From Lysobacterales bacterium (lineage in GTDB: Bacteria; Pseudomonadota; Gammaproteobacteria; Xanthomonadales; Marinicellaceae): a stretch of 64,000 nucleotides of DNA. The DNA lies in contig JALSLV010000053.1 of assembly GCA_026988115.1 (NCBI GenBank), positions 1 to 64,000 on the forward strand, given 5' to 3'. The stretch's first letter is position 1. Every line of letters starts with the position of its first letter. A program made the position numbers and the translations under genes. The notes under the pieces are model-generated. The model saw only the letters and a list, made by a program, of their open reading frames with translations. It was not told the DNA's origin and searched no databases. Positions 28,265 through 37,109 of the stretch are shown here, in pieces.

Positions 28265-28807
28265 ATGAAACACGTAAAATTATTAATCTTAACAACTGTA
28301 GTAGTGATGTTCTCAACAACAGTCAATGCACATGGTGACAAAAACCATGATAAAGAGGCTCATGATAAAGAGGCTATTTTAAAAATTATTGATGGCATTA
28401 AATACGGCTGGGAAAATGGCGATGGAAAACCATTCCGCCAAAACTTTTTAGATTTCAAAGGTGCCAGATACATTGAATCTGGTGGGCAAAATGCGGGACT
28501 TGATAGCTTGGTTACTCACCATGTCGAGCCAGAAAAAGACGCTCTAGAATACTTAAAGCTCGATTTTTCAGATATTGAAGTCAATTTTGAAGGTGATTTT
28601 GCATGGGCTGTAGCCACGACAAGAGTCAAAGGTAAAGTGAGAAATTCAGAACGCACTTTTGACAAATCAGGCTATCAGACATTTTTGTTTCGCAAAATCA
28701 ACGACCAATGGAAAGTGGTACATACCCATTCTTCATCGCGTGATTATAAACCAAAAAAGCAGCAAGTAAAATCCGAAAAGCACGATTCAAAAGATCACAA
28801 GCATTAA
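28265..28807 (+). CDS. periplasmic NTF2/SnoaL-like protein with His-rich ends
   Basis: The 180-residue protein has a signal peptide ([15 protein letters not shown]). His-rich segments lie at both ends ([15 protein letters not shown] and KHDSKDHKH). The core ([46 protein letters not shown]) fits a DUF4440/SnoaL cone fold. The termini suggest copper binding, and the gene lies 12 bases before copA. The catalytic role is unknown. Confidence 0.82.
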   Translation: MKHVKLLILTTVVVMFSTTVNAHGDKNHDKEAHDKEAILKIIDGIKYGWENGDGKPFRQNFLDFKGARYIESGGQNAGLDSLVTHHVEPEKDALEYLKLDFSDIEVNFEGDFAWAVATTRVKGKVRNSERTFDKSGYQTFLFRKINDQWKVVHTHSSSRDYKPKKQQVKSEKHDSKDHKH

Positions 28808-28819
28808 GAGTATAGGACA

Positions 28820-30667
28820 ATGAAAGAGATTATTAACAGCCCTTTAAATCGCCGCAAGTTTGTTACTGGCGTTGCCGCTGGTGGACTACTTTATGGACTT
28901 GGTGGTTTTTCAAACAGTTTTGCAAACACTCAAGCCCAAGCAAAATTTCACCACCATCCAACTTTAAAAGGCAAGCAGTTCAACCTTGATATAGGCTATA
29001 TGCCCGTTAATTTTACTGGTAAACAACGTTTGGCAACTGCCGTTAACGGTTCAGTTCCTTGTCCGACATTGTACTGGCAAGAAGGGGATGAGGTAACACT
29101 GAGGGTGAGTAATAAACTCAAACACTCTAGCTCAATTCATTGGCATGGCATTATTTTAGATACGCAAATGGATGGCGTGCCTGGCTTGAGTTTTGATGGA
29201 ATTGATGCTGGGAAAACATTTGTCTATAAATTTAAAGTCAATCAAAGTGGAACTTATTGGTACCACAGCCATTCAGGTTTTCAAGAACAAACTGGTATGT
29301 ATGGGGCGATAGTCATTTATCCCAAAGAACCCGACCCAGTAAGCTATGACCGTGAACACGTGATTGTTTTATCGGATTGGTCGGATGAAAAACCTGAGAA
29401 AATTTATAGAAAGCTCAAAAAAATGAGTGACTATTATAATTTCCGTGAAAGAACCAGTTTAGACTTGTTTGAAGAAATCAAATCCAAAGGCGTCAAACAG
29501 ACCTACAAAGACCGCAAAATGTGGAATAAAATGCGCATGAGTGACCGTGATTTATCTGATGTTACGGGTTATACATACACTTACCTCATGAATGGCATAA
29601 CGCCTGATGAAGGCTGGAAGGGTCAATTTAAGAAAGGCGAAAAAGTTCGCCTTAGAATAATTAACGCCTCAGCCATGACGTTATTTGATATAAGAATTCC
29701 AGGCTTAAAAATGAAAGTTGTGGCAGCCGATGGGCAAAATATCGAGCCTGTTACGGTTGATGAATTTCGCATGGGTGTGGCAGAAACCTATGATGTTATA
29801 ATCGAGCCAAAAGAAGACTCTGCTTATACCATTTTTGCTCAAAGTATTGATAGAACAGGCTTTACTCGTGGAATATTAGCACCCAGTGCAGAACTCAATG
29901 CACAGGTTCCAGCAATGGATCCCCCTCCTTTACTAGGCATGCGAGACATGGGAATGGCGGGCATGATGAATATGAAAGGGATGGATATGAAAAATATGAG
30001 CATGAAAAGCATGGATAGGAAAGGCATGGATATGAACCACAGCAAAATGAAAGGCATGGATCATGCAAAAATGTCAGGTATGCAAGTCAGTCATGATGAG
30101 ATGAAAACATCAGGAAAAGCGGGTTTTGGTAGCCAAACAAAACCAACCCATGTCAAAACAGAATTCGGCCCACACGTAGATATGCGTGCCATGAGTCCAC
30201 AAAGTGGATTAAATGACCCTGGCATAGGCTTGCGGAATAATATGAAATTATATGGTCGAAAAGTATTAACTTATGCCGATATTTGTGGCTTAGCTGAAAC
30301 TGAAGACAAGCGCGATCCAAGTCGCGAAATTGAACTGCACTTAACCGGAAATATGAGTCGATATATGTGGTCGATTAATGGCATTAAATTTGCCGATGCC
30401 GATCCCATACAACTTAAATACGGTGAACGGGTACGAATTACTATTTTCAATGACACCATGATGACTCACCCGATACACTTGCATGGTATGTGGAGTGAAT
30501 TAGAAACCAATGAGCCCAAATACATTCCTAAAAAACACACCATTAATGTACAAACAGGTTCAAAAATTAGTTATTTGGTAACAGCCGATGCCAGAGGTCG
30601 TTGGGCTTACCATTGTCACTTGTTGTACCACATGCCTGGTATGTTCCGAGAAGTGCGTGTCAGTTGA
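28820..30667 (+). CDS. copA: copper resistance multicopper oxidase CopA (Tat-exported)
   Basis: This periplasmic oxidase of CopA/PcoA type has 615 residues. A Tat signal is present (NRRKFVTG at residues 10-17). All four copper-ligand motifs are intact: SSIHWHG, YWYHSHSGF, THPIHLHG and YHCHLLYHMPGM. A Met-rich insert at about residues 373-425 (MKGMDMKNMSM pattern) probably binds Cu(I). It should oxidise Cu(I) in the periplasm. copB follows directly, as in the plasmid copAB and pcoAB systems. Confidence 0.95.
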   Translation: MKEIINSPLNRRKFVTGVAAGGLLYGLGGFSNSFANTQAQAKFHHHPTLKGKQFNLDIGYMPVNFTGKQRLATAVNGSVPCPTLYWQEGDEVTLRVSNKLKHSSSIHWHGIILDTQMDGVPGLSFDGIDAGKTFVYKFKVNQSGTYWYHSHSGFQEQTGMYGAIVIYPKEPDPVSYDREHVIVLSDWSDEKPEKIYRKLKKMSDYYNFRERTSLDLFEEIKSKGVKQTYKDRKMWNKMRMSDRDLSDVTGYTYTYLMNGITPDEGWKGQFKKGEKVRLRIINASAMTLFDIRIPGLKMKVVAADGQNIEPVTVDEFRMGVAETYDVIIEPKEDSAYTIFAQSIDRTGFTRGILAPSAELNAQVPAMDPPPLLGMRDMGMAGMMNMKGMDMKNMSMKSMDRKGMDMNHSKMKGMDHAKMSGMQVSHDEMKTSGKAGFGSQTKPTHVKTEFGPHVDMRAMSPQSGLNDPGIGLRNNMKLYGRKVLTYADICGLAETEDKRDPSREIELHLTGNMSRYMWSINGIKFADADPIQLKYGERVRITIFNDTMMTHPIHLHGMWSELETNEPKYIPKKHTINVQTGSKISYLVTADARGRWAYHCHLLYHMPGMFREVRVS

Positions 30668-30675
30668 GGAGGATA

Positions 30676-31389
30676 ATGATGAAAACAACAACTAAATTAA
30701 TCATTATTTCATTGATTTTGCAAATATCAACAAGTTTTGCAGGAGCCAAAGACGACCCTTTTATCAGTAAATTTATGTTTGATCAATTGGAAAGCCGAAA
30801 TGCCGATGGCAGCAATCCTTTTGTTTTGTCCGGGCAGTTTTGGTTTGGTCACGATTTAAAAAAATTGTGGATAAAAACCGAATTTGAACGCACAGGCGGT
30901 GAAACCGAAGAGGCTGAAATTCAAGCACTGTTTAGCAAAGCCATTGCTCCTTATTGGGATATGCAAATGGGTATACGTTCAGATTTAGGTATTGACGCTT
31001 TAACCAACAGAAATTGGGCAGTGCTTGGCTTGCAAGGTTTAGCACCTTATTTTTTCGAAATAGATACAGCCTTTTTTATTGGAGAAAATGGCAGAACCGC
31101 CCTAAGATTTGAAGCGGAGTATGAGCTGTTATTTACCCAAAAATTAATTTTAACACCAGAAATCGAGGTTAACTTTTATGGCAAAGATGACCCACAAACT
31201 CGTGTTGGCTCAGGCTTGTCGGATAGTGAAATAGGGCTAAGACTGCGTTATGAATTTAGACGTAATTTTGCACCTTATATAGGCTTGGTCAAGACAAATA
31301 CATTTGGTCAAAGTGCAGAATATTTACGCACAGAAGGTCAAGCGGTTAGCGATTCACAATTTGTAATCGGAATCAGATCATGGTTCTAA
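30676..31389 (+). CDS. copB: copper resistance protein CopB (outer membrane)
   Basis: A signal peptide ([15 protein letters not shown]) precedes a beta-barrel of the CopB/PcoB family. Visible motifs are [56 protein letters not shown] and the C-terminal FVIGIRSWF. The Met/His-rich N-terminal region of longer CopB proteins is absent. Two adjacent ATGs (30676 and 30679) follow GAGGAGG at the end of copA, and the frame remains open back into copA. CopB may hold or pass copper at the outer membrane. Confidence 0.93.
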   Translation: MMKTTTKLIIISLILQISTSFAGAKDDPFISKFMFDQLESRNADGSNPFVLSGQFWFGHDLKKLWIKTEFERTGGETEEAEIQALFSKAIAPYWDMQMGIRSDLGIDALTNRNWAVLGLQGLAPYFFEIDTAFFIGENGRTALRFEAEYELLFTQKLILTPEIEVNFYGKDDPQTRVGSGLSDSEIGLRLRYEFRRNFAPYIGLVKTNTFGQSAEYLRTEGQAVSDSQFVIGIRSWF

Positions 31390-31417
31390 ACACAACAATA
31401 AACAGGAGAAAAACACA

Positions 31418-33859
31418 ATGAAAGATCCAGTTTGCGGCATGAATGTCGATAGGCAAGCACAATACAGCAGTCAATTTGATGGCGTTGAATACTATTTTTG
31501 CAGTGAAAAATGTTTCAGTAAATTTACCGCAAGCCCTCAAGCCTTTTTAGAAAAGTCGAAAAGCGATTGTTGTGGTCATTGCGATACTAGCCCCAAGTCT
31601 AATGCTATAACCGAAGAGCTTATAGCAGTTGATGCCATCTACACCTGTCCGATGCACCCAGAAATCGAACAAGTGGGACAAGGTTCGTGCCCTAAATGTG
31701 GTATGGCGTTAGAACCCAAAGATATTCCACTGGCAACTACTGAAACAAAATACACCTGTCCGATGCATCCTGAAATCATTAAGGATGAACCAGGTTCTTG
31801 CCCAATTTGCGGCATGGCTCTAGAATCCATGACGGTTGATGTTGAAGAAGATAATCACGAACTTAACGACATGAGCAAACGCTTTAAAATCAGTACGATT
31901 TTAGCTATTCCCGTATTTGTTTTAGCCATGATTGCAGACTTGGTACCGTCGTGGTTGCCAGATGGCTTATCCATGAAAACGGTTCAATGGATAGAATTTG
32001 TACTGGCAACTCCTGTGGTTTTGTGGGGTGGTTGGCCATTTTTTGTGAAAGCCATTGCTTCCTTCAAAACCATGAATCTCAATATGTTTACTTTGATTGG
32101 TATTGGCATAACTGCCGCTTGGGTTTATAGCATGGTAGCCATGTTGTTTCCGCATTTATTTCCACAAGACATGTTACATGAAGGTGTTATTCCCGTCTAT
32201 TTTGAAGCGGCAGCGGTTATCACTGCCTTGGTTTTGCTAGGGCAAGTGTTAGAACTACGTGCCCGCTCACAAACCAATGAAGCTATAAAATTATTATTGG
32301 GATTAGCACCCAATACAGCACGAATTATTAAAGACAATGGCGAGGAAGTCGATATTCCCATGGAGCATGTCAAGGTCGGTGATAAATTACGCATCCGTCC
32401 AGGTGAAAAAGTCCCTGTTGATGGTGTGGTAATAGAAGGCTCAAGCTTAATTGATGAATCCATGGTTACTGGTGAACCCGTTCCCGTTACTAAAAAACCA
32501 GGTGATAAAGTCATTGGAGCAACAGTCAATGGCACCAGTTCTTTGGTGATGCAAGCCCAAAAAATTGGTTCAGATACCTTGCTTTCTCAAATTGTGCAAA
32601 TGGTCGCTCAAGCCCAACGCTCACGTGCTCCTATTCAAAAAATGGCAGATACAGTCTCAGGCTTCTTTGTTCCTATAGTTGTGTTGTGTGCTATTTTGGC
32701 TTTTGCCGCATGGTATTTCTGGGGTCCTGAACCACAATTAGCCTATGCCGTAGTGAGTTTTGTATCGGTATTGATAATCGCTTGTCCTTGTGCACTGGGC
32801 TTAGCAACACCCATCTCTATCATGGTAGGAACTGGACGGGGAGCCTTAGAAGGCGTGTTAATTAAAAATGCTGAATCGTTAGAAATTTTAGAAAAAGTGG
32901 ACACGCTTGTTGTTGATAAAACAGGAACATTAACCGAAGGCAAGCCCAAACTCACAGAAATCATAGCCGATGGTGGTTTTGATAGTGAACAAATTTTGGG
33001 CTGGGTGGCATCAATAGAAAAGTACAGTGAGCATCCTTTGGCTGAGGCTATTGTCGAAGGCGCAAAAGAACAGAATATTGCCACCACCGATGTGGATGAT
33101 TTTCAATCAGTCACAGGTAAAGGTGTTACCGCCCAGATTGATGGCAAGAAAATGGCTTTAGGCAATGCCAAAATGATGAGACAAGCAGATACAGAAATAA
33201 GTGATTTCTTTGCTCAAGCTGATAAGTTACGAGAAGAAGGTCAAACCGTTATGTTATTTTCGGTTGATGGTAAAGCTGCTGGTCTTATTTGTGTCGCAGA
33301 CCCAATCAAACAATCGACACCAGATGCCATTGCACAACTGCATAAGCAAGGATTAACCGTGGTCATGCTCACAGGCGATAACGCCAAAACTGCACAATCT
33401 GTTGCCAGCCAATTGAATATTGATCGCGTCGAAGCCGATGTGATGCCCGATCAAAAAGCAGCCATTGTTAAGCAATTACAAGCCGATGGTAAAATTGTTG
33501 CCATGGCAGGTGATGGTATCAATGATGCACCTGCTTTGGCTCAATCCCAAGTTGGTATAGCCATGGGAACAGGCACAGATGTAGCAATGGAAAGTGCTGG
33601 CGTAACCTTGGTCAAAGGTGATTTGCGAGGCATTGTCAAAGCCATTGGTCTAAGTCGGGCGACCATGAAAAACATCAGGCAAAATCTATTTTTTGCCTTT
33701 ATTTACAATGCCGTTGGCGTGCCCATCGCCGCTGGTGTTCTTTACCCATTTTTTGGTGTCTTACTTTCACCCATGATAGCCGCTGCTGCCATGAGCTTCA
33801 GTTCTGTCTCGGTGATAGTCAATGCACTTCGATTAAAAAAAGCGAAAATTACATCGTGA
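31418..33859 (+). CDS. copper-translocating P-type ATPase with YHS and two HMBD modules
   Basis: This P1B-ATPase has 813 residues. The N-terminus carries a YHS domain ([17 protein letters not shown]) and two heavy-metal-binding modules (YTCPMHPEI with [10 protein letters not shown] and [10 protein letters not shown]) in place of the usual HMA domains. The core has the membrane CPC site in [13 protein letters not shown], the phosphorylated [11 protein letters not shown], the HP motif SEHPLAEAI and [12 protein letters not shown]. It should pump Cu(I) from the cytoplasm into the periplasm, upstream of CopA and CusCBA. SilP, CopA or ActP names could apply. Confidence 0.95.
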   Translation: MKDPVCGMNVDRQAQYSSQFDGVEYYFCSEKCFSKFTASPQAFLEKSKSDCCGHCDTSPKSNAITEELIAVDAIYTCPMHPEIEQVGQGSCPKCGMALEPKDIPLATTETKYTCPMHPEIIKDEPGSCPICGMALESMTVDVEEDNHELNDMSKRFKISTILAIPVFVLAMIADLVPSWLPDGLSMKTVQWIEFVLATPVVLWGGWPFFVKAIASFKTMNLNMFTLIGIGITAAWVYSMVAMLFPHLFPQDMLHEGVIPVYFEAAAVITALVLLGQVLELRARSQTNEAIKLLLGLAPNTARIIKDNGEEVDIPMEHVKVGDKLRIRPGEKVPVDGVVIEGSSLIDESMVTGEPVPVTKKPGDKVIGATVNGTSSLVMQAQKIGSDTLLSQIVQMVAQAQRSRAPIQKMADTVSGFFVPIVVLCAILAFAAWYFWGPEPQLAYAVVSFVSVLIIACPCALGLATPISIMVGTGRGALEGVLIKNAESLEILEKVDTLVVDKTGTLTEGKPKLTEIIADGGFDSEQILGWVASIEKYSEHPLAEAIVEGAKEQNIATTDVDDFQSVTGKGVTAQIDGKKMALGNAKMMRQADTEISDFFAQADKLREEGQTVMLFSVDGKAAGLICVADPIKQSTPDAIAQLHKQGLTVVMLTGDNAKTAQSVASQLNIDRVEADVMPDQKAAIVKQLQADGKIVAMAGDGINDAPALAQSQVGIAMGTGTDVAMESAGVTLVKGDLRGIVKAIGLSRATMKNIRQNLFFAFIYNAVGVPIAAGVLYPFFGVLLSPMIAAAAMSFSSVSVIVNALRLKKAKITS

Positions 33860-33902
33860 AATATTTATATTTAATTAACACTTTAAACTATAGGAAAAAA
33901 CT

Positions 33903-34400
33903 ATGAATAACTTTAAAACATTATTAATAACAACGGCAGTTGCCTTAACATTTAACGCCAATGCACATGATCCAAGTATGCACGCCAAAAAAGCTGCCAA
34001 ACTTGATTGTTCAGGCTATAAAAAAATGGTAGCCAGTGGCACGAAGATGGATATGTCCGATCCTGTCATGCTGGCTATGATGAAAAAATGCAAAAACAAA
34101 ACAGCCGAACATGATAACGCCGATGGTCATCATGATACCGAAAAAGCAGGCGGCAAATGCGATGACATGAGCGATGGTCAGCATGACAAAAAAGAAATGA
34201 AGTGCGGTGATATGACTTCCGAAGCCACCGAAAAAATGAGCAAAGGTAAGTGCGGCGATATGAGCGACGGACACCACGACAAAAAATCTGATAAGAAGTG
34301 CGGTGATATGAAAGCCTCTGGTGATGATAAAAAAGGTGAGATGAAATGCGGTAACATGGATTCTAGTGCTAAAGGCTCTGATTCAAAATGTGGTAATTAA
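33903..34400 (+). CDS. periplasmic Cys/Met/His repeat protein, putative copper buffer
   Basis: The protein has 165 residues. A signal peptide (ITTAVALTFNANA) leads to a short ordered part with DCSGYKKMVASGTKMDMSDPV-like sequence. A low-complexity tail follows with six KC motifs (KCDDM, KCGDM three times, KCGNM, KCGN) separated by His-rich SDGHHDKK-like spacers. This spacing of Cys, Met and His looks like a metallothionein-like metal sponge. I do not recognise it as a named family. Confidence 0.78.
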   Translation: MNNFKTLLITTAVALTFNANAHDPSMHAKKAAKLDCSGYKKMVASGTKMDMSDPVMLAMMKKCKNKTAEHDNADGHHDTEKAGGKCDDMSDGQHDKKEMKCGDMTSEATEKMSKGKCGDMSDGHHDKKSDKKCGDMKASGDDKKGEMKCGNMDSSAKGSDSKCGN

Positions 34401-34408
34401 TCACGACT

Positions 34409-34450
34409 TAGTTGTCATTCTCACTTCTATAAGAATGACAACTACTTTCT
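34409..34450 (+). terminator. hairpin after the Cys/Met/His repeat gene
   Basis: A 13-bp perfect stem (TAGTTGTCATTCT with AGAATGACAACTA) has a 10-base loop and is followed by CTTTCTC. The T-run is weak, so it could be an attenuator or a repeat-derived stem rather than a full terminator. Its TGTCATTC core resembles the repeat at 28136. Confidence 0.5.
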
Positions 34451-34471
34451 CAAACCAACAGAGGGCAAACT

Positions 34472-35005
34472 ATGAAAACAATTAAAACACTAATACTTTT
34501 AGGCATTCTTGGTATTATCGTCGCAACAGGAGTGATTTATTCGGGTATTTATCCCATCGGTGCAGATGTACCACACAACAAATTCACTTATTGGATTTTA
34601 GAACAAGCCAGAGAACGCTCAATAAGTCGCGCATCTGCTGACATATCGGTTCCAGATTTAAGCTCTGCTGACATGCTATTATCAGGTGGGGCAGATTACA
34701 ATGATATGTGTTCGTCTTGTCATTTAAAACCAGGACAAAACGAAAGTGACATGACCATTGGGCTGTATCCAAAACCACCCAACCTATCCTTAGCAGAACA
34801 TGAGGAGGAACACGGTGGTGACGATGATGAAACAACAGAGGCACAAAAAATGTTTTGGACCATCAAACATGGCATCAAAGCATCGGGTATGCCTGCTTGG
34901 GGAAAAACCCATGATGATGACCGTATTTGGGCAATGGTGGCATTTATCAAAAAAATGCCTGAATTAACCGAAGATCAGTACCAAATATTAACCAGTAGAG
35001 AATAA
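34472..35005 (+). CDS. membrane-anchored monohaem cytochrome c
   Basis: The 177-residue protein has an N-terminal hydrophobic anchor (LILLGILGIIVATGVIY). One haem-binding motif CSSCH lies in DYNDMCSSCHLKPG and the likely axial Met in KASGMPAWGK. The helical C-terminus (DRIWAMVAFIKKMP) is typical of class I cytochromes c. An acidic, His-containing loop (HEEEHGGDDDE) may bind metal. It lies in the copper island after the metal-buffer gene, so a redox role with copper is plausible but unproven. Confidence 0.88.
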   Translation: MKTIKTLILLGILGIIVATGVIYSGIYPIGADVPHNKFTYWILEQARERSISRASADISVPDLSSADMLLSGGADYNDMCSSCHLKPGQNESDMTIGLYPKPPNLSLAEHEEEHGGDDDETTEAQKMFWTIKHGIKASGMPAWGKTHDDDRIWAMVAFIKKMPELTEDQYQILTSRE

Positions 35006-35058
35006 GTTTTAAACTTAAAGGGGGATTTAAATTTAAACGTAACAATTGTTAACAAATC

Positions 35059-35091
35059 TATTAATATATATTAATATCAATGAGTTATAAT
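35059..35091 (+). promoter_or_regulatory. 18-bp palindrome and -10 element before the PAS gene
   Basis: A perfect 18-base AT palindrome (TATTAATATATATTAATA, 35059-35076) lies ten bases before a TATAAT (35086-35091), about 30 bases before the PAS gene. A -35 element would fall inside the palindrome, so it could be an operator. An AT-rich chance match is possible. Confidence 0.35.
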
Positions 35092-35119
35092 CTAGCAATA
35101 TTAGATAGAGGAGAGAGTA

Positions 35120-36076
35120 ATGGGTTTGAAATTATTAGAAAAATTAGTAACGATAGGCAATAAGCATGATGATACGAGTGTTGATAAATTAAATCAAAGT
35201 TTAATGATTTATATCGGTTTAGCCTTAACATTTGGAGGTTTGATTTGGGGAGGAATATGCTTAAAATTTGATTTGCCTATTCAAGCCAGTATTCCATTGG
35301 GCTATGGTGTGTTAACGGTCATTAATTTCATTGTTTTTGGCTTTACAAAATCTTTTGTTTTTGCCAGAACTGTGCAAATTTTCATCAGTGTCATGTTGCC
35401 ATTTTTATTTCAATGGAGTTTGGGAGGCTTTGTGCCCAGTGGAGCAGCGATGTTATGGGCAATGGTAGCACTTATCAGTATGATTACAATCCAAAGTACC
35501 AAGCATAATGTTTTCTGGCTTTTAGTTTATGTGGGTTTAACTGTTATAAGTGGAGTTATCAATACTAAAGTTGCGAATTATGTAAGTTATGTTGATATCC
35601 CCGAATTTTTATCAACCGTGTTCTTTGTATTAAATATTTCTATTATTTCTTTGTGTGCTGTTGGTTTAAATATCTATTTTGTTAAACGTCATGAAATGTT
35701 ACAACACGATTTAAAGTCCTCTGAAACCAAATTAAAATCTATTGTGGAATACATTGGCAAAGCTATTATCAATGTAGATAGAAATGGAATTATCCAGTTT
35801 GTTAATAAAAACAGCAGTGAAATCTTCGGATACCAAGAACATGAACTTATTGGAAAACACATTTGTGATATTTTAATGCAAAAACAAAGACAACAGAATA
35901 ATCAAATAATGCGTAACAATGAACCTTTTATTCAAAATTTATTACTCAATGTAAAAGAACACTCTGGTAAGAATAAGAAAAATAAAATATTTCCTCTTGA
36001 TGTCAATTTTTCACTGGTATCAATAGAAAATGAAAAAAATTATGTTGGTGTTTTTAACTCCAGTTATGCAAATTAA
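35120..36076 (+). CDS. multi-helix membrane protein with C-terminal PAS domain, no output domain
   Basis: In this 318-residue protein, residues about 28-195 form five or six membrane helices (LMIYIGLALTFGGLIWGGI, PSGAAMLWAMVALISMITI). A short linker helix and one PAS domain follow (KLKSIVEYIGKAIINVDRNG, VNKNSSEIFGYQEHELIGK). The protein ends right after the PAS strand GVFNSSYAN, with no kinase, GGDEF or methyl-accepting module, and no frame in the 62-base gap continues it. It has AGGAGAG before the ATG and precedes the paired oxidase genes. A redox or ligand sensor with a separate partner is possible. Confidence 0.8.
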   Translation: MGLKLLEKLVTIGNKHDDTSVDKLNQSLMIYIGLALTFGGLIWGGICLKFDLPIQASIPLGYGVLTVINFIVFGFTKSFVFARTVQIFISVMLPFLFQWSLGGFVPSGAAMLWAMVALISMITIQSTKHNVFWLLVYVGLTVISGVINTKVANYVSYVDIPEFLSTVFFVLNISIISLCAVGLNIYFVKRHEMLQHDLKSSETKLKSIVEYIGKAIINVDRNGIIQFVNKNSSEIFGYQEHELIGKHICDILMQKQRQQNNQIMRNNEPFIQNLLLNVKEHSGKNKKNKIFPLDVNFSLVSIENEKNYVGVFNSSYAN

Positions 36077-36138
36077 TCAATATGTTAGTTGAAACTAAAT
36101 TAGAACATGCTAATATATTTCAAAACAGGTGAATTAAT

Positions 36139-37107
36139 ATGAGAACATTTTCTTTTTTAGGTTCCAATACAGCCGCTTTGACTGTTAGTATGGATGGTTC
36201 AACAACAATGTCGGATAACAATACGTTAACTACTTGGTATTTTGGAAATGGATTTAATGACGATCGACTTGTTCCAAGTCCGGTGATTGAATGCATTGAA
36301 GGGCAACAAGTTAATGTCACACTTACCTCTATGCGAGCACATTCTATTCATTTTCATGGATTGGACGTTGATCAAGCCAATGATGGAGTAGGGAGCACTT
36401 CAGGCTATGTTTCGCAATCTCCAACAGGAGGTAATTTGGGACGTGTCGATGGTTATACGCGTTTTCCCTCTCCTCATGTTTATACATTTACCGCACCTCA
36501 TGCGGGTACGTATATGTACCATTGCCACATAGATACTGTTTTGCATATTGAACAAGGCATGGTAGGAACTGTTATTGTACGACCTCCTAGTGGTTCAACT
36601 ACTCAAGCGTGGACTAGTGGACCAAGTTTTGATCGAGAACACGTTTGGCATTTACATACTTTTGACAGCTCGTGGCATGGTGAAACAATAAGTGGAGTGG
36701 TTACCAATCGTTATCGTCCAGATTACTTTATGCTTAATGGCAAAGATGGTGTTAATGCCATAGATGACACAACTTGTGCCATTACCGCTGACTATGGCAC
36801 TAAAGTGCTTATTCGAGCTAATAATGTTGGTTATCAACCCGCACTAATAAACCTAGGTGGCATTACTTTCCAAGTCATTGCCAGTGATGGTCGTCCATTG
36901 CCAACACCATTAAATGTGACAGAATTGTTGGTTACCGCTGGTGAACGCTATGATATTTTATTGACAATACCTGGGGCTTTTGATGGATTTGCTACCATTT
37001 CTTATAAAGACATACGTAATCGGATTACATTAGGAACAGTACAAACTCGGATCAAGGACACATCGAATGATTTTGTCTTTGCAAGTGGTTTTGAGGCAGG
37101 AGAATAA
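36139..37107 (+). CDS. split two-domain multicopper oxidase, subunit A (type 1 site in domain 1)
   Basis: The protein has 322 residues in two cupredoxin domains. Domain 1 is intact: HSIHFHG gives His68 (type 1), His71 and His73, and YHCHIDTVLHIEQGM gives His128, Cys129, His130, His136 and axial Met141. Domain 2 has lost its ligands, with the HxH position reading PALINLGG. It therefore carries a complete type 1 copper site but only half of the eight trinuclear histidines. There is no signal peptide, and an in-frame stop (36130-36132) blocks a longer start. The C-terminus FVFASGFEAGE resembles an FxxGFE tail. Subunit B starts two bases after its stop. Confidence 0.85.
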   Translation: MRTFSFLGSNTAALTVSMDGSTTMSDNNTLTTWYFGNGFNDDRLVPSPVIECIEGQQVNVTLTSMRAHSIHFHGLDVDQANDGVGSTSGYVSQSPTGGNLGRVDGYTRFPSPHVYTFTAPHAGTYMYHCHIDTVLHIEQGMVGTVIVRPPSGSTTQAWTSGPSFDREHVWHLHTFDSSWHGETISGVVTNRYRPDYFMLNGKDGVNAIDDTTCAITADYGTKVLIRANNVGYQPALINLGGITFQVIASDGRPLPTPLNVTELLVTAGERYDILLTIPGAFDGFATISYKDIRNRITLGTVQTRIKDTSNDFVFASGFEAGE

Positions 37108-37109
37108 GC

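Noticed and set aside
36139-37107. Subunit A as a copper nitrite reductase
   Set aside because: It has HCH and HxH trinuclear motifs rather than the HCxPxG-type type 1 loop and single type 2 His set of NirK.
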